The notes below the pieces were generated by a model that was given only the letters and a program-made list of their open reading frames with translations, was not told the origin of the DNA and ran no database searches. The position numbers and the translations under genes are program-made. From Phoenix dactylifera (lineage: Eukaryota > Streptophyta > Magnoliopsida > Arecales > Arecaceae), in NCBI RefSeq assembly GCF_009389715.1, contig NC_052396.1, positions 13,538,318 to 13,602,317 on the forward strand: a DNA stretch of 64,000 nt, read 5' to 3'. Of the stretch, positions 23,453 to 33,700 are shown piece after piece. Positions within the stretch are counted from its first letter, which is position 1. Every line of letters begins with the position of its first letter.

Positions 23453-24988
23453 CACAGCATCCTTGGAAGACACGACGACAATGGCAGGACCCCTCTTTTT
23501 TTATCCTTTTGTCCTCATCACAACATCTTCATCCCCTCCAAACCTATCAAACAGCTCTCGCAGCTTGACAGCACTGTAATCTCACAACTCTCGCTCCCAG
23601 GAGACCTTCAAAACCCTCTCCTTATCCAATGCTGCCACCCCTCCATTCTCCTCTCCCGTCTCATTCCCTGATGCCTGCCAAAATTATACCCAACCAATGT
23701 TATTCATTTACAAAATGATTCTAATCATAAACCTGTACATGCATATTTCCGCATCCAGAAGCATTGAAAAAAAGGACCCAATGCTTTCAATCCATTGAAC
23801 CAAATATGTTTCAAATATATAGTCATATAGCATAGTAGCTATTCTAAACCAAAATAGCAAGACTCAAATCACCTTCAAAATTAACATCTTGGAAATTCAC
23901 ATGTTCTACATTAAAAATGTTATTTTCGGGAGCTAGAAAAAAAAATTGAAGTAATTCAGGAGGATAATTAGCCAACAGAAGAAAAAAAAAGTCCAATTGT
24001 GATTTCCACAGTATTAATTTAAGGAGAATTTCTCCATTGAAAAGTTGCTTTGACGGGGAAAAAAAGAAAAATAAGCAGAAAAAAGTCAAACTTCTTCAGG
24101 AGGGAAATCATTAGCCACTGAGAAGTAGTAGCCCAATCCATTCTTAACAATCAAATCACTTTAAAACTTAAACTGTTGGAATTCCCATGTTCTACATTAA
24201 AAAAGTTATTGAGGAGAGAACGAGAAAAAGGAGCATCAAAAAGTTAAATTTCTCCAGAAGGACGTCAATTATTAGTTCGTCCTCCAAAAGACCCTCAAAT
24301 CTTACGGATGTGGAACTGGGAGCGGCTTTCTTAGCGGCCATCCGGGCTTGGAACTGTTCGAATTCCCTCTTTAGCTCGGTGGCGACCTTCTTCTCCCGGC
24401 GCTTGGCCTGCTCTGCCGGGTCGAGGACCTCCTCCTTATAGAGTAAGGTAATCTTGTATTAACCACACTCTAAAGTATTACAGGAACGGATATATATAGA
24501 CCCGATCAGGTACAGGAGGTTGTTATAACAATACAACCGTCATAACAAGAATAACCAAGTTGTTAGAACAGACTGAGGGAAGAACTCAAGACAGGCCATC
24601 GGATGAAGAGATATCCGTTATACTCCTTCCCCCCTGCTGCCGCTGCGCGCTCCCTCTCGTCGAGGTCTGCTGCGAGCTTGCGGCGCTCGGCGCTGAGGGT
24701 AGAGTGGCGGAGGGCGAGGTCACGGCGGGCATGGAGGCGAGCGTCGAACTCGCGCTAGGGCTCGTCCTTGAGGAGCTCGAAGGAGGACCTGAGGCGCTGC
24801 AAGTCCGCGGTGGCGTTGGGCTCCTCGGGGCGCTTGTCCGGGTGGCGAAGGCCGGACTGGTCGCGGTAGGCCTTCTCGATCTGCTTAAGGGTCAGGGAAG
24901 CGCCCTCCTCGCCGGAGGGGAGGCCGAGGACGGCGTAGTGGTCGACGTCGTCCTCCTCCGCCCCTCCAGAATCTCTGCCGCCGGCCAT
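23453..24988 (-). pseudogene. DNAJC17-like J-domain plus RRM gene, broken
   Basis: Exon 1 starts with ATG at 24988. The J domain reads DDVDHYAVLGLP, LKQIEKAYRD and the HPD-containing LRHPDKRPEEPNA, then ends in an in-frame TAG at 24755-24757 (DEP*REFDARLHARRD). The frame then stays open up to a 185-bp insertion at 24438-24622. After it, coding sequence resumes in frame with EVLDPAEQAKRREKKVATEL to a GTAAG donor at 24305. A second exon (23674-23453, TTGGCAG acceptor and GTAAGT donor) encodes an RRM start VLKVSWERE and LRELFDRFG with stops at 23582-23584 and 23501-23503. J domain then RRM is the layout of DNAJC17, a splicing-associated cochaperone. Further 3' exons are not found. Three stops and an insertion make this a pseudogene, unless assembly errors explain all of them. 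Confidence 0.8.
24438..24622. mobile_element. 185-bp insertion inside the J-domain pseudogene
   Basis: Flanked by a 6-bp direct repeat CTCCTT at 24432-24437 and 24623-24628. Removing the insert plus one repeat restores a continuous frame between the two coding parts, which pinpoints the event. The insert is AT-rich with TATATATATAG and GTTATAACAA blocks, and resembles a short non-autonomous element or LTR piece. It lacks TG...CA ends or clear long terminal inverted repeats, so the class is open. Confidence 0.7.
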
Positions 24989-25800
24989 GGCGAGGACTGG
25001 ATTAGAAGGACGAGGAGGAGAAGGAGAAGGCCGGCGGCTGGGGGGGCGCAGCCGCTGTCGCCGGAGTGGAGGCGCGACGTAGGAGACCGGGGAGCGTGGA
25101 GGGCTTGAAATAGATTTTGTCGCGCGGGTGAGAAGGTGTTTCCTTCCGGCCCGTTAAGTTTAACCGAGTAAGGTGCTTAAGTTAGATTTATATATAAAAT
25201 ATTAGAATTTTTTTTTTTTTTTTTGCATGGATACCCTTCTAAGTATCAAATTTTGCATAGATATCTTTCTAAAATTGATATTTGCATGTATACCCTCATA
25301 AAACTCTATTATTGTATAAATGTCCGTAATATAACGGTCGTTCTAATGGTGTTAAGAAAAAGTATATTTATATTAATTAAAAATAAAGTAAAATTTTAAA
25401 ATTATGCTATTGCCCCTGTCTTTGTCTCCTGCCATCGGGATCACGATCTATTTGCATGTCTACCCATTAAGGATATTTTAGTCATTTTAAGTTGAAACCA
25501 TTATTTTTTTAATGTTATTATATAGTATGGGTAGATATGCAAAAACAAAAATAAAAAAAGAGTAGAATGACAAAACAAGTGTTTGACGAGGGTATACATG
25601 CAAATATCAATTTTGAAACGGTATTCATGTAAAATTCGATATTTAGAAAGATATTCATGCAAAAAACCTTAAAATATTAAATAGAACAATAGGCTAGCTA
25701 ATAACTAACATTGATTTGGACTTTTAGAGATTAAGTTCTTTTTTTTTCCTTTTTGTTTAATAGATTAACTATGCTATTATGGGTTTAATTATATCAAGAT
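24989..25800. other. Upstream region of the J-domain pseudogene and AT-rich intergenic DNA
   Basis: The first 120 bases are GC-rich and probably the old 5' UTR and promoter of the pseudogene. Beyond that the sequence is AT-rich. A loosely repeated phrase about ATATGCATG and AAATTTTGCATAGATA occurs in both orientations between 25225 and 25660, suggesting a small foldback repeat with arms near 25225-25320 and 25560-25670. Confidence 0.45.
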
Positions 25801-26071
25801 TCGTCGTACCGACCGTACCGACGTACTGGTGGGCGTCGGTACCAGTTCGGTATCGGTTCGGACTGGTATGACCGGGTACCGAACATGTACCACTAATTCG
25901 GCTTGGTTCACGCATCTAAAAGCCTCAAAATACGGGCTAGTATGGTTCGCCGGTTTGGGCCTATACCGATCAGTACTGATTTTTAACACCAAACCAAACC
26001 GATTAGAGCCGATACCAGTTCAATACGGGCTGAACCGACCGAAATACCGCCCTGTTTCGGTCGGTTCAGCA
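25801..26071. repeat. GGTACC/GGTTCGG-rich dispersed repeat, copy 1
   Basis: Dense in CGTACCGACC, CGGTATCGGTTCGG and ACCGAACCGA-type words in both orientations. Related copies are at 35483-35926, 40111-41432 and 42248-42392. No coding capacity. Ends are not sharply defined in this copy. Confidence 0.65.
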
Positions 26072-28120
26072 TTTCTTGAATTATATCAATTTGATTTTAA
26101 GCTTGTTAGGTCATTAGCAAGTGGGTCATCATCTTCAACCCAATCTGCCTTTTAAATAGATCATATAGCTCAAGTTCATGTCAGAGTTTTTCAGCGGTTT
26201 ATGAAACAAGTTTAGGTTAGCAATTTTTCTAAAACACCTCCATCTCAATTTGATATGAGCTCAACTTGGTACAACCTTTTGCTGCTCCCGTCCGGAGTTG
26301 GAGAGCAATATAAAATTAAATGGTTCATGTTTTTTCTTTTTTCTTTTTCTCCCCCAGGTTCCCTTTTATAGAACGAAAATATGTTACCTGGGAGGTGACA
26401 GGGCAAATTGTCTTCTTCGTGATAATTGGGCACGATCATGCTCATTAATGGCGTTGTGGAGGATGAGACCGGATCAGACCGGAGTCAGCGAATTGTCATG
26501 GTTGATCGGACCTGTTGGAGTGGTTCAACCGCCGGCCGTGGTGGGCCTGGGGTTCGTAGATAGCAAGTGCATTAATTGCTGAGTGAACCGGTGATCAGGG
26601 AGAGCCATATGTTTTGATGGTCCAGTGATCCGGAGATCATCTTGAGCCGTGTTCATTAATGGTTGAGTGCACTGGAGGCCCGCAGGGGTCACACGCATTA
26701 ATGATCGGGTGTGCCGGAGGCCTGCGGAGGTCACGTGCCTTAATGGCTTGACGACGGTAGCAGAGTACGGTGGAGTTGGATATCTAGTTGTCAGATTCTC
26801 TCTAAGGGATTAGGCTGGGGTCGAATATTTGGACAAGGCATTTTAGGGCTCGGCACCTGGCCGGGTGCCGAGCCGAGCCAGTTGCTCAGTGGGGTGCCTC
26901 TAATTCGAGCGTCGCGAGGTCGGCGCGTTCTAGTCGGCGTTTCCTGGTCGGGCGCTTTCTGGTCGGGCGCCTTTCTAGTCGGCGCGACTCCGGGCTGGCG
27001 CGACTTGGGTTTTCCCCCGTGTCGCGAGGTTGGCGCCCCCTGGTCGGGCGCTTTCCTGGTCGGGCGCTTTCTGGTCGGCGCTTTCTGGTCGGCGCTCCCT
27101 GGTCGAGCGCCTCCGGACTGGCGCGACTTGGGTTTTCCCCCCACAGTTCAAATCATACTTGTGCGAGTCGATGCCGTCTACTTGAGACTTATAACATAGA
27201 GAGGATATGTTTATATCTCAACCACAAAAGAATTTAAGCCTTGTTTGGTCCTTGAATAAAAAGAAAATCTAAGAAAGTTCTTTTATTTGTATTTATTGGG
27301 AATGTGGAATAATTAGAATGACTATCTACAATGTTTGGTTGGATAGGCCCGAATGAATGAATGAATGCTCTCTTTTGCAAAAGTTAAAATGGAATAAATC
27401 TCTTCAATGATCCACATAATGTTGTTTAGCTTCCTCAAATAGTTTTGTTATTTAGAAGTCAAGATCCACCTACTGCATTAAGTTTAAAATGCAAGCATGT
27501 CTAAGACCCGCCAAAGTCACAATAAAAGAAATAAAAGAAAATTCTCTCAAATCAAATTACAATAAACGGCTGAACTTAGATGATAGCAAGTAGAAGGTGG
27601 AGAGGTTCTCCTACAAAGTGATGGCTTCATATGAGGAAAAGAGAGATAAGGCCTTTAGAAGGGTGCTTTTAGAGTTGTTAACCTTCTCAAGAAAGATTCG
27701 AATATTCCTTTTCCTCCAAATCGACTCTATGCTGCTAACACCAAAGAGTCTCATGCAGGTAGCAAAAGTTGAGTTTAGGATGCTTTCACTAATCACTCCA
27801 TAGCTTTCTTAAGGATAGTTTATTACAATAGCTGAGCCCACAAGCCATATCAATAATTCTTCAAATATGAAAGGAGAATGGGCAATTAGAAGGTGATAAA
27901 TAGTCTCTATGATAATAGGGCAAAGAGGACAACTGACATATATAATTTGCTTTTAACGGCTAATCATATGGAAATTTTGATTTTTTCTGGACCGGCAGCT
28001 TTCTAGAATACTGGAGCGAGAAAGCTTTTTATAAAAAATAAAAAAGACATAGCCATATTCCAATGGTTACACCACTTATGTTGAAAGAAGCTTTTGGTGT
28101 TTAATCTAGGGATGCTTTTC
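26072..28120. other. Repeat-rich intergenic region
   Basis: No supported gene. 26500-26760 contains repeated phrases around CATTAATGG, GGAGGCC and GGTCAC spaced about 40 bp apart, and 26911-27142 is a GC-rich minisatellite listed separately. Together these could be an old LTR, but no matching target duplication was found. 27240-28120 is AT-rich and unremarkable. Confidence 0.4.
26911..27142. repeat. GC-rich minisatellite, two ~110-122 bp units with inner ~15-bp repeats
   Basis: Each large unit starts GTCGCGAGGT and ends GGCGCGACTTGGGTTTTCCC (units 26911-27020 and 27021-27142). Inside, TGGTCGGGCGCTTTC recurs several times with small changes. The region is far more GC-rich than its surroundings and its long frames are compositional artefacts. 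Confidence 0.85.
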
Positions 28121-28123
28121 TAA

Positions 28124-28619
28124 GGGCTCGTTTGGTTCGCGGGACGTATTTTCCCTCCTAGGAATATGATTCCTAGGAATATGATTCCTAGGAATCAGAT
28201 TCCTAGGAAGAGGATACCTAGGAAAGTACTTTTGGCATGTTTGGTTAACCATGGGAAAGTGACAAATTTCCAAAGTGCTTATGTTTGGTTGACCATCCAC
28301 TTTCCTAGGAAAGTTATGTATAATTCCTATTATGCCCTTAATAAAAATTAGGTCTTTAATGCCTCTTTAATGCTTCTTTAATGCTGAAGGGTCCTTTTGG
28401 GAAAAAACAAAAAAGGAGTGATTCCCACCTCATGGGAAAGTAACTTTCCCATGTTTCTCATGGGAAAGACTTTCCCATGAAATGTGGGAATCATATTTCC
28501 ATGGGAATACAACTTTCTCATCTCTCTCCTTTGAAAACTCCAACCAAACAAGAGGCATTTCATTACTTTCCCGTTGACCACACTTTCCCCCCTCTTTTTC
28601 CTGCGAACCAAACGAGCCC
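28124..28619 (+). mobile_element. PIF/Harbinger-type MITE, copy 1
   Basis: 496 bp. Left end GGGCTCGTTTGGTTCGCGGG, right end its inverted complement (CCTGCGAACCAAACGAGCCC). Flanked by the 3-bp direct repeat TAA at 28121-28123 and 28620-28622, as expected for PIF/Harbinger-type insertion at TWA. The interior has repeated CCTAGGAAT and CATGGGAAAG words and no coding frame. A second copy in opposite orientation lies at 48381-48862. Confidence 0.9.
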
Positions 28620-28622
28620 TAA

Positions 28623-29332
28623 GTGTTTGAGATAGGTAATTATTTCATCATTGTCATGTTGGACTAATAAGGTATTTTAGACTTCAAGATGTTCCCTTGC
28701 AACCTAGCTACTTAGCCTTGATGACCATGCATGATATATTTTCTAAGTGTAAGGGTATATAGGTTCGAATACCATCAGTATCCAATATGGAGTACCTATA
28801 ATATTCAATGGAGCATCAATAAGGGCTTGGAATATGAAATTGTTATATTCGATATAGGGATGATTAGGATCGGGCTATCATGACAATGTGAGTCCAAGAG
28901 ATTGCGATTAGGCTTATGCATTTTTCGTAGAATCAATTAGAGCATTTAGATATGAACGATCCATGACTATGCATGTTACGATTAAAAAGTTTAAATTTCC
29001 TACGTCAATACAAATTTTAAATTTTTGAAGTTACCATAAAAATTGCAGCTTTTAAACACCACATCTGCTTCAAACCTTAGAGATACATAATTTTTATTAT
29101 ACTTAAACATTGTTAATTCTAGAAGGTGCCATGAGCCTTTTTTTTATTTTTGAGAAACATGATGAGGGAGGCTACTATCTAGATTTAAACTCAGGACGTT
29201 TTCAAAGTGGAGGTGAGGTCAACTAAGTGATCCAGGCTTGACCTGGCAAGAAAAGTCATATTGCCCGGAAAAAAATCATCTAATAAATGCTAGGCAGCAC
29301 ATAGCATGTCATACATAACTCTATTTAGATTA
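28623..29332. other. AT-rich intergenic DNA without visible gene
   Basis: No gene, RNA or transposon termini recognised. Confidence 0.4.
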
Positions 29333-29850
29333 TATACCTGGCCGAGTAAACCTCCATTTAAATCTGACCAAGTGATGATTAAAGGATAGGGTACAACATC
29401 GGTGATTCAAGATGTTTAATGTGATCTACTACCTGAAAGCAACTCACATACAAAAAATAGTACGATTTGAAGATCTTTAGCCTATGGTCAAAAATGAATA
29501 CGAAACGGTACATATTTTGTTGAGTCTTCAAACCACATGATTTTTTATGTAAGCAATTCAGATGTAATAGATCATATGTAGCAACTCAAATAATCGAGGG
29601 ACCCTCATCCTCCAATCATGATCTTATCAAATCTAAGTGAAAATCCACTTAATCAAGTCCTAGACTATATATAAAAATATAATATATAGAAAGAGCTAGA
29701 CTCAGCTACGCTCGAGTAAATTTTCACTTAGATCTAACTGGACGATAATGAGAGATCCCATATTGATAATCCAAGCTATTGAATGTAATCTATTACCTCT
29801 AAATTACTTATATATCAAAAATCATATGATTTCGAGATGCATACGTGTGT
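29333..29850. repeat. Foldback-type repeat with three related arms
   Basis: Arm A (about 29340-29475) and arm C (about 29705-29845) are direct imperfect copies sharing the order ATTTAAATCTGACC/TCACTTAGATCTAAC, then AATGTGATCTACTACCT/AATGTAATCTATTACCT. Arm B (about 29512-29665) is the inverted version lying between them. A and B, or B and C, could fold into a long hairpin. No coding capacity. Confidence 0.7.
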
Positions 29851-29896
29851 GTATGCTCATGCATATGTGCATGCCGGTGCGTGTGCAGGTTACAAT

Positions 29897-30127
29897 GGCC
29901 CTTTCAACCATAAGAGTATATGCTGGTTATAGACCTGAATAATAAAATAGCAGATAGAAACAGGGTGTGTGCACGTGTGATACAAACTAGCTAGGTGTAA
30001 CAGTTTAGATTGAAAATTGTTAGGAATATGAAATTAATTAGTACCCGGGAGAAGTAACTCGGCCCTTCTGATCAGAAGAGTATATGCTGGTTATAGACCT
30101 GAACAATAAAACAGCAGACAAAAACGG
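29897..30127 (+). repeat. Direct duplication of a ~66-bp segment
   Basis: AGAGTATATGCTGGTTATAG followed by ACCTGAA.AATAAAA.AGCAGA occurs at about 29897-29963 and again at about 30060-30127, with a spacer that is not duplicated. No coding content. Confidence 0.75.
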
Positions 30128-30751
30128 TTGACGAGCTACTAAACAGAACCATGTCAGTGAGATACGGAAGCAGAAATAAATGAAAACCTGGTCCGCTAGT
30201 CAACTTTCATAACCAAAACAGAGCAGCATGTTTGCATGGATAAGAATGATACTTTTAATTCCCAAATATGCATCAAGAAATTCCAGGCCTTTTGAAACTC
30301 AGATAGATCAACAAAGTAGATAGCCACCATTAAATCCAATCTCTCTCCAAATTCAGAGGTTCCTCAACTACCGATATGATTCTCCAAATGATAATCACAT
30401 TGAAAACCACTGGGTATAGATAAAATGCTAAAACAAGGAAAAGGGAACACATCTGATATATCAAGATGGTTTGCATTTTAACTGTGAATAATGAACATGG
30501 ATCTCATCAAGCACACAAGGAATGCATCTTGTGCTGTCAATATGGAACATCCACCTCATAATGGACTCACACAGCGTTCATGTCCTTTCCCTCCTGTCAC
30601 GCTCTTTTATTTCTTGGGCAGGTTTGAAGAAAAAAAACCAAGACCACAGAACACGAAACATATGCCTCAAGGCACAAAAGTGAAACACCTTGGACAAATA
30701 AAACAAGATCAACTCCCCTCACTTTACCTACATGTCCAGACATTATTCGAT
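30128..30751. other. 3' flank of aconitase
   Basis: Contains the probable 3' UTR of the minus-strand aconitase gene. The plus-strand frame here is antisense and lacks motifs. No other gene seen. Confidence 0.4.
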
Positions 30752-33700
30752 CTAATGCTTGCTGTTGATCAGATTCCTGATGACAAATGGCAGAATTCCA
30801 CCGTGATTGTAATATGCCAGTTCCACCTGTACGCATAAGAAGCATCATGAATAGATGCACAAACTTCAAACATTGGCAGTAACTAGCATACAGGGCTAAT
30901 AACATATAGTTTCACCAGCAATTCTTTTCATACCTCAGTATCAAAACGGACGGTGCATGCAAATTGCTTGCCATTATCTGTCACAACTGTGACATCCTGA
31001 CCAGGTTTGATGTCACTAACGCTGTTTGGAAGGTTAATGGTATAACGTTCGTGGCCCGTTAAGCCAAGGGTCTCGGCATCTTCTCCAGGCTTAAAACATA
31101 GGGGAATTATTCCCATGCCCACAAGATTACTACGGTGGATTCTCTCAAAGCTCTTGGCAACCACTGCTTTCACACCCTGCAACCAACCATTTACAAATAG
31201 GCCAATGACATGAATGATGGGCAAAGACAGCCAGAAAAGACAGCAGACAATGCTGACAAAGAAAGGAATATATAAATTATTTACCAGTAGCATTGGCCCC
31301 TTTGCAGCCCAATCACGAGAACTTCCACTTCCATATTCTGCTCCAGCCAATATGACAGTATCATGCCCCTCACTTTTGTACCTCTGTTCACAAAGCATAA
31401 GTATTTAAAAGAGCATTCTGGGAAAACTTAGAATTAGAGCAACAATGATATAACAAAAAAATTACAGTAATATATGAAAACCTACAATTTAAGGTCTGAG
31501 AAATTTTGTAAAAGTTACCATGGCGGCATCAAACACAGATAGTTTCTCCCCTGAAGGAATGTGAATAGTTTTAGGCCCCGGTTCTCCCTTCAAAAGCTTG
31601 TTCACAAGGCGAATGTTTGCAAATGTTCCCCTTGCCATCACCTCGTCATTACCACGGCGGCTGCCATATGAGTTGAAGTCTTTCCTTTCAACACCACGCT
31701 CCATCAAATACTTGGCAGCAGGGCTATCTTTGTGAATGCTTCCAGCTGGTGATATGTGGTCAGTTGTGATACTATCGCCAAAGTTTAGCAAGCAATATGC
31801 ATCCTTCACAGGATGTGGACCAGGAGGAGACATTGTCATATCCTTGAAATAAGGAGGCTCATGAATGTATGTTGATGAAGGGTCCCATGTGTAGAGTGTG
31901 TTTGATGGCACCGATAGCTGATTCCACATCGGATTACCTTTGGTAATTGCTTGATATGTACCTTTGAACATGTCTGGAAGCACACTGGATTGCACAACCT
32001 GAAGAAATTCAAATCAAAATGAGTTTGAAGCCCGTGTCCCTTAGTTTCTGATGAGTCATTTTGGCATAAACAGAAAGGAATAGCTGAACAGCTTACATTT
32101 GCTATCTCTTCATTGGATGGCCAAATATCCTTGAAGTAAACCTTCTTTCCATCTTTTGAGGTACCTATAGGTTCTGTTTCAAAATCAATATCGACCTGCA
32201 AGGTAACTCTTCCTCAGTTAAGCCCCACATATCTAAATATGAGGATCCTGAGAAACTAACACTGCCAATCTTACTACCAAGGACTTCAATTAAAATCACA
32301 AAAGAGGCAAGACTGTCTAAGAAGACAAGTAAACAGCATCAGCCAAACTAAAAGCATAGACAATTTAGCAACACGGGCAGAATTTATGATTCCTCTAGGT
32401 ATAGGTTACCATTGGCCAAAGAACAACTGTTATACTGCATATTGATTTCACATGCTATAGCAAAATAGTTATGAAAATCAGTACCGCAATTATTAGCTAG
32501 CAACTAAAAATAATTATTTAGAGAAGACATTTTTTTCCCAACTCATTGGCAAATATAAGTTCTTGGAAGAATCAAACCCAAATGTCAAATCATAGGTTCA
32601 AAAAACAAGCAACTATATATGTTGGTGAATAGCTTTACTAATGTATGTTCATGTTATAGATGATTTATGAGGTAGCAAAAGTCTTACTTTATGTCAATTA
32701 CAGGCTAAGATTTGCTTGTGCATTCAGGGAGGTACAGGGCTGACATGTGATACATTCACTATAAAGAAAAATTGGCCCTCCATTATAAATTTATAACAGC
32801 CCATATATATATCGGCACAACCAAAAAATCTCAAAAAGTGGCAGAAGAAGGTGGCAGAACAGCAAAAACCAAAAATTCTGATATGGCAGCATGTGGAGCA
32901 TATACCTACATATGCATAGCTCAATATAGTATCATGTCTCTACTGCATGATGTAGATACGTGCTAAGACATACACGTCCACCAAGTCATAGTGAACAACC
33001 TAGTTGGAGCCTAACTAAAATTTGGAGTTTGTTTTAATGTGGTTCCTCTTATTAGACAGTTCCACTAAGTTAATTCTTTTTTCCATTTTTTTTTTGAAGA
33101 ATTCCATTCATATTTCTCGTCACTTGTTTTTTTTTACGCATAATGGTTCATACATCGATCATCTTGTGGCATGCTTACCTGCTTATAGAATTTGCATAAT
33201 GTGCTTGTGAAAATAAAGCTTTGGAATTAATTACTGGTTTTCGAACACCATAGTCCATTATTAATTTATTATGTTTCATATTGAAGCCTATAGGGCATAT
33301 GTGGTCTTGTGGCCAGGCCAGAGTGAGTTGGCTAAATGAATATGCACTTCTAAATTGTGCCTGTAGTCATAATGTACCAATGAGAAATAAGCTATTACAA
33401 AGTGATTGGACCAGCTATTTTGTACAAGTTACAGAACTGGACGTTATGAGGACACAAGACTGCCAGAGACCATGTTCCTACTATTTTTTTCTCTGGAAAA
33501 GCACTTAAATTGACCATGCATTTCTGAACAACTCAAGCAACCCCTTCCACATATTACATCCTTCCTATGAAGATACTAAGTTTTCAATAATTCAATCTAC
33601 TATCCTATTGGAACAGAACTTCAGGTTAACAAAAGCATCAAGTAGGTGGTTATCATAAAAGTAGTCATGATGGCCTACAGGTTATTGAACTTCACAAGGA

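Noticed and set aside
24560-25108. 182-codon plus-strand frame
   Set aside because: Antisense shadow of the J-domain exon, whose HPD motif is on the minus strand.
26791-27144. 117-codon minus-strand frame rich in KAPDQ/PTRK repeats
   Set aside because: Simply the translation of the GC-rich minisatellite; periodic low-complexity sequence without start-site or splice support.
30491-30838. 115-codon plus-strand frame
   Set aside because: Antisense to the last aconitase exon and its 3' flank.
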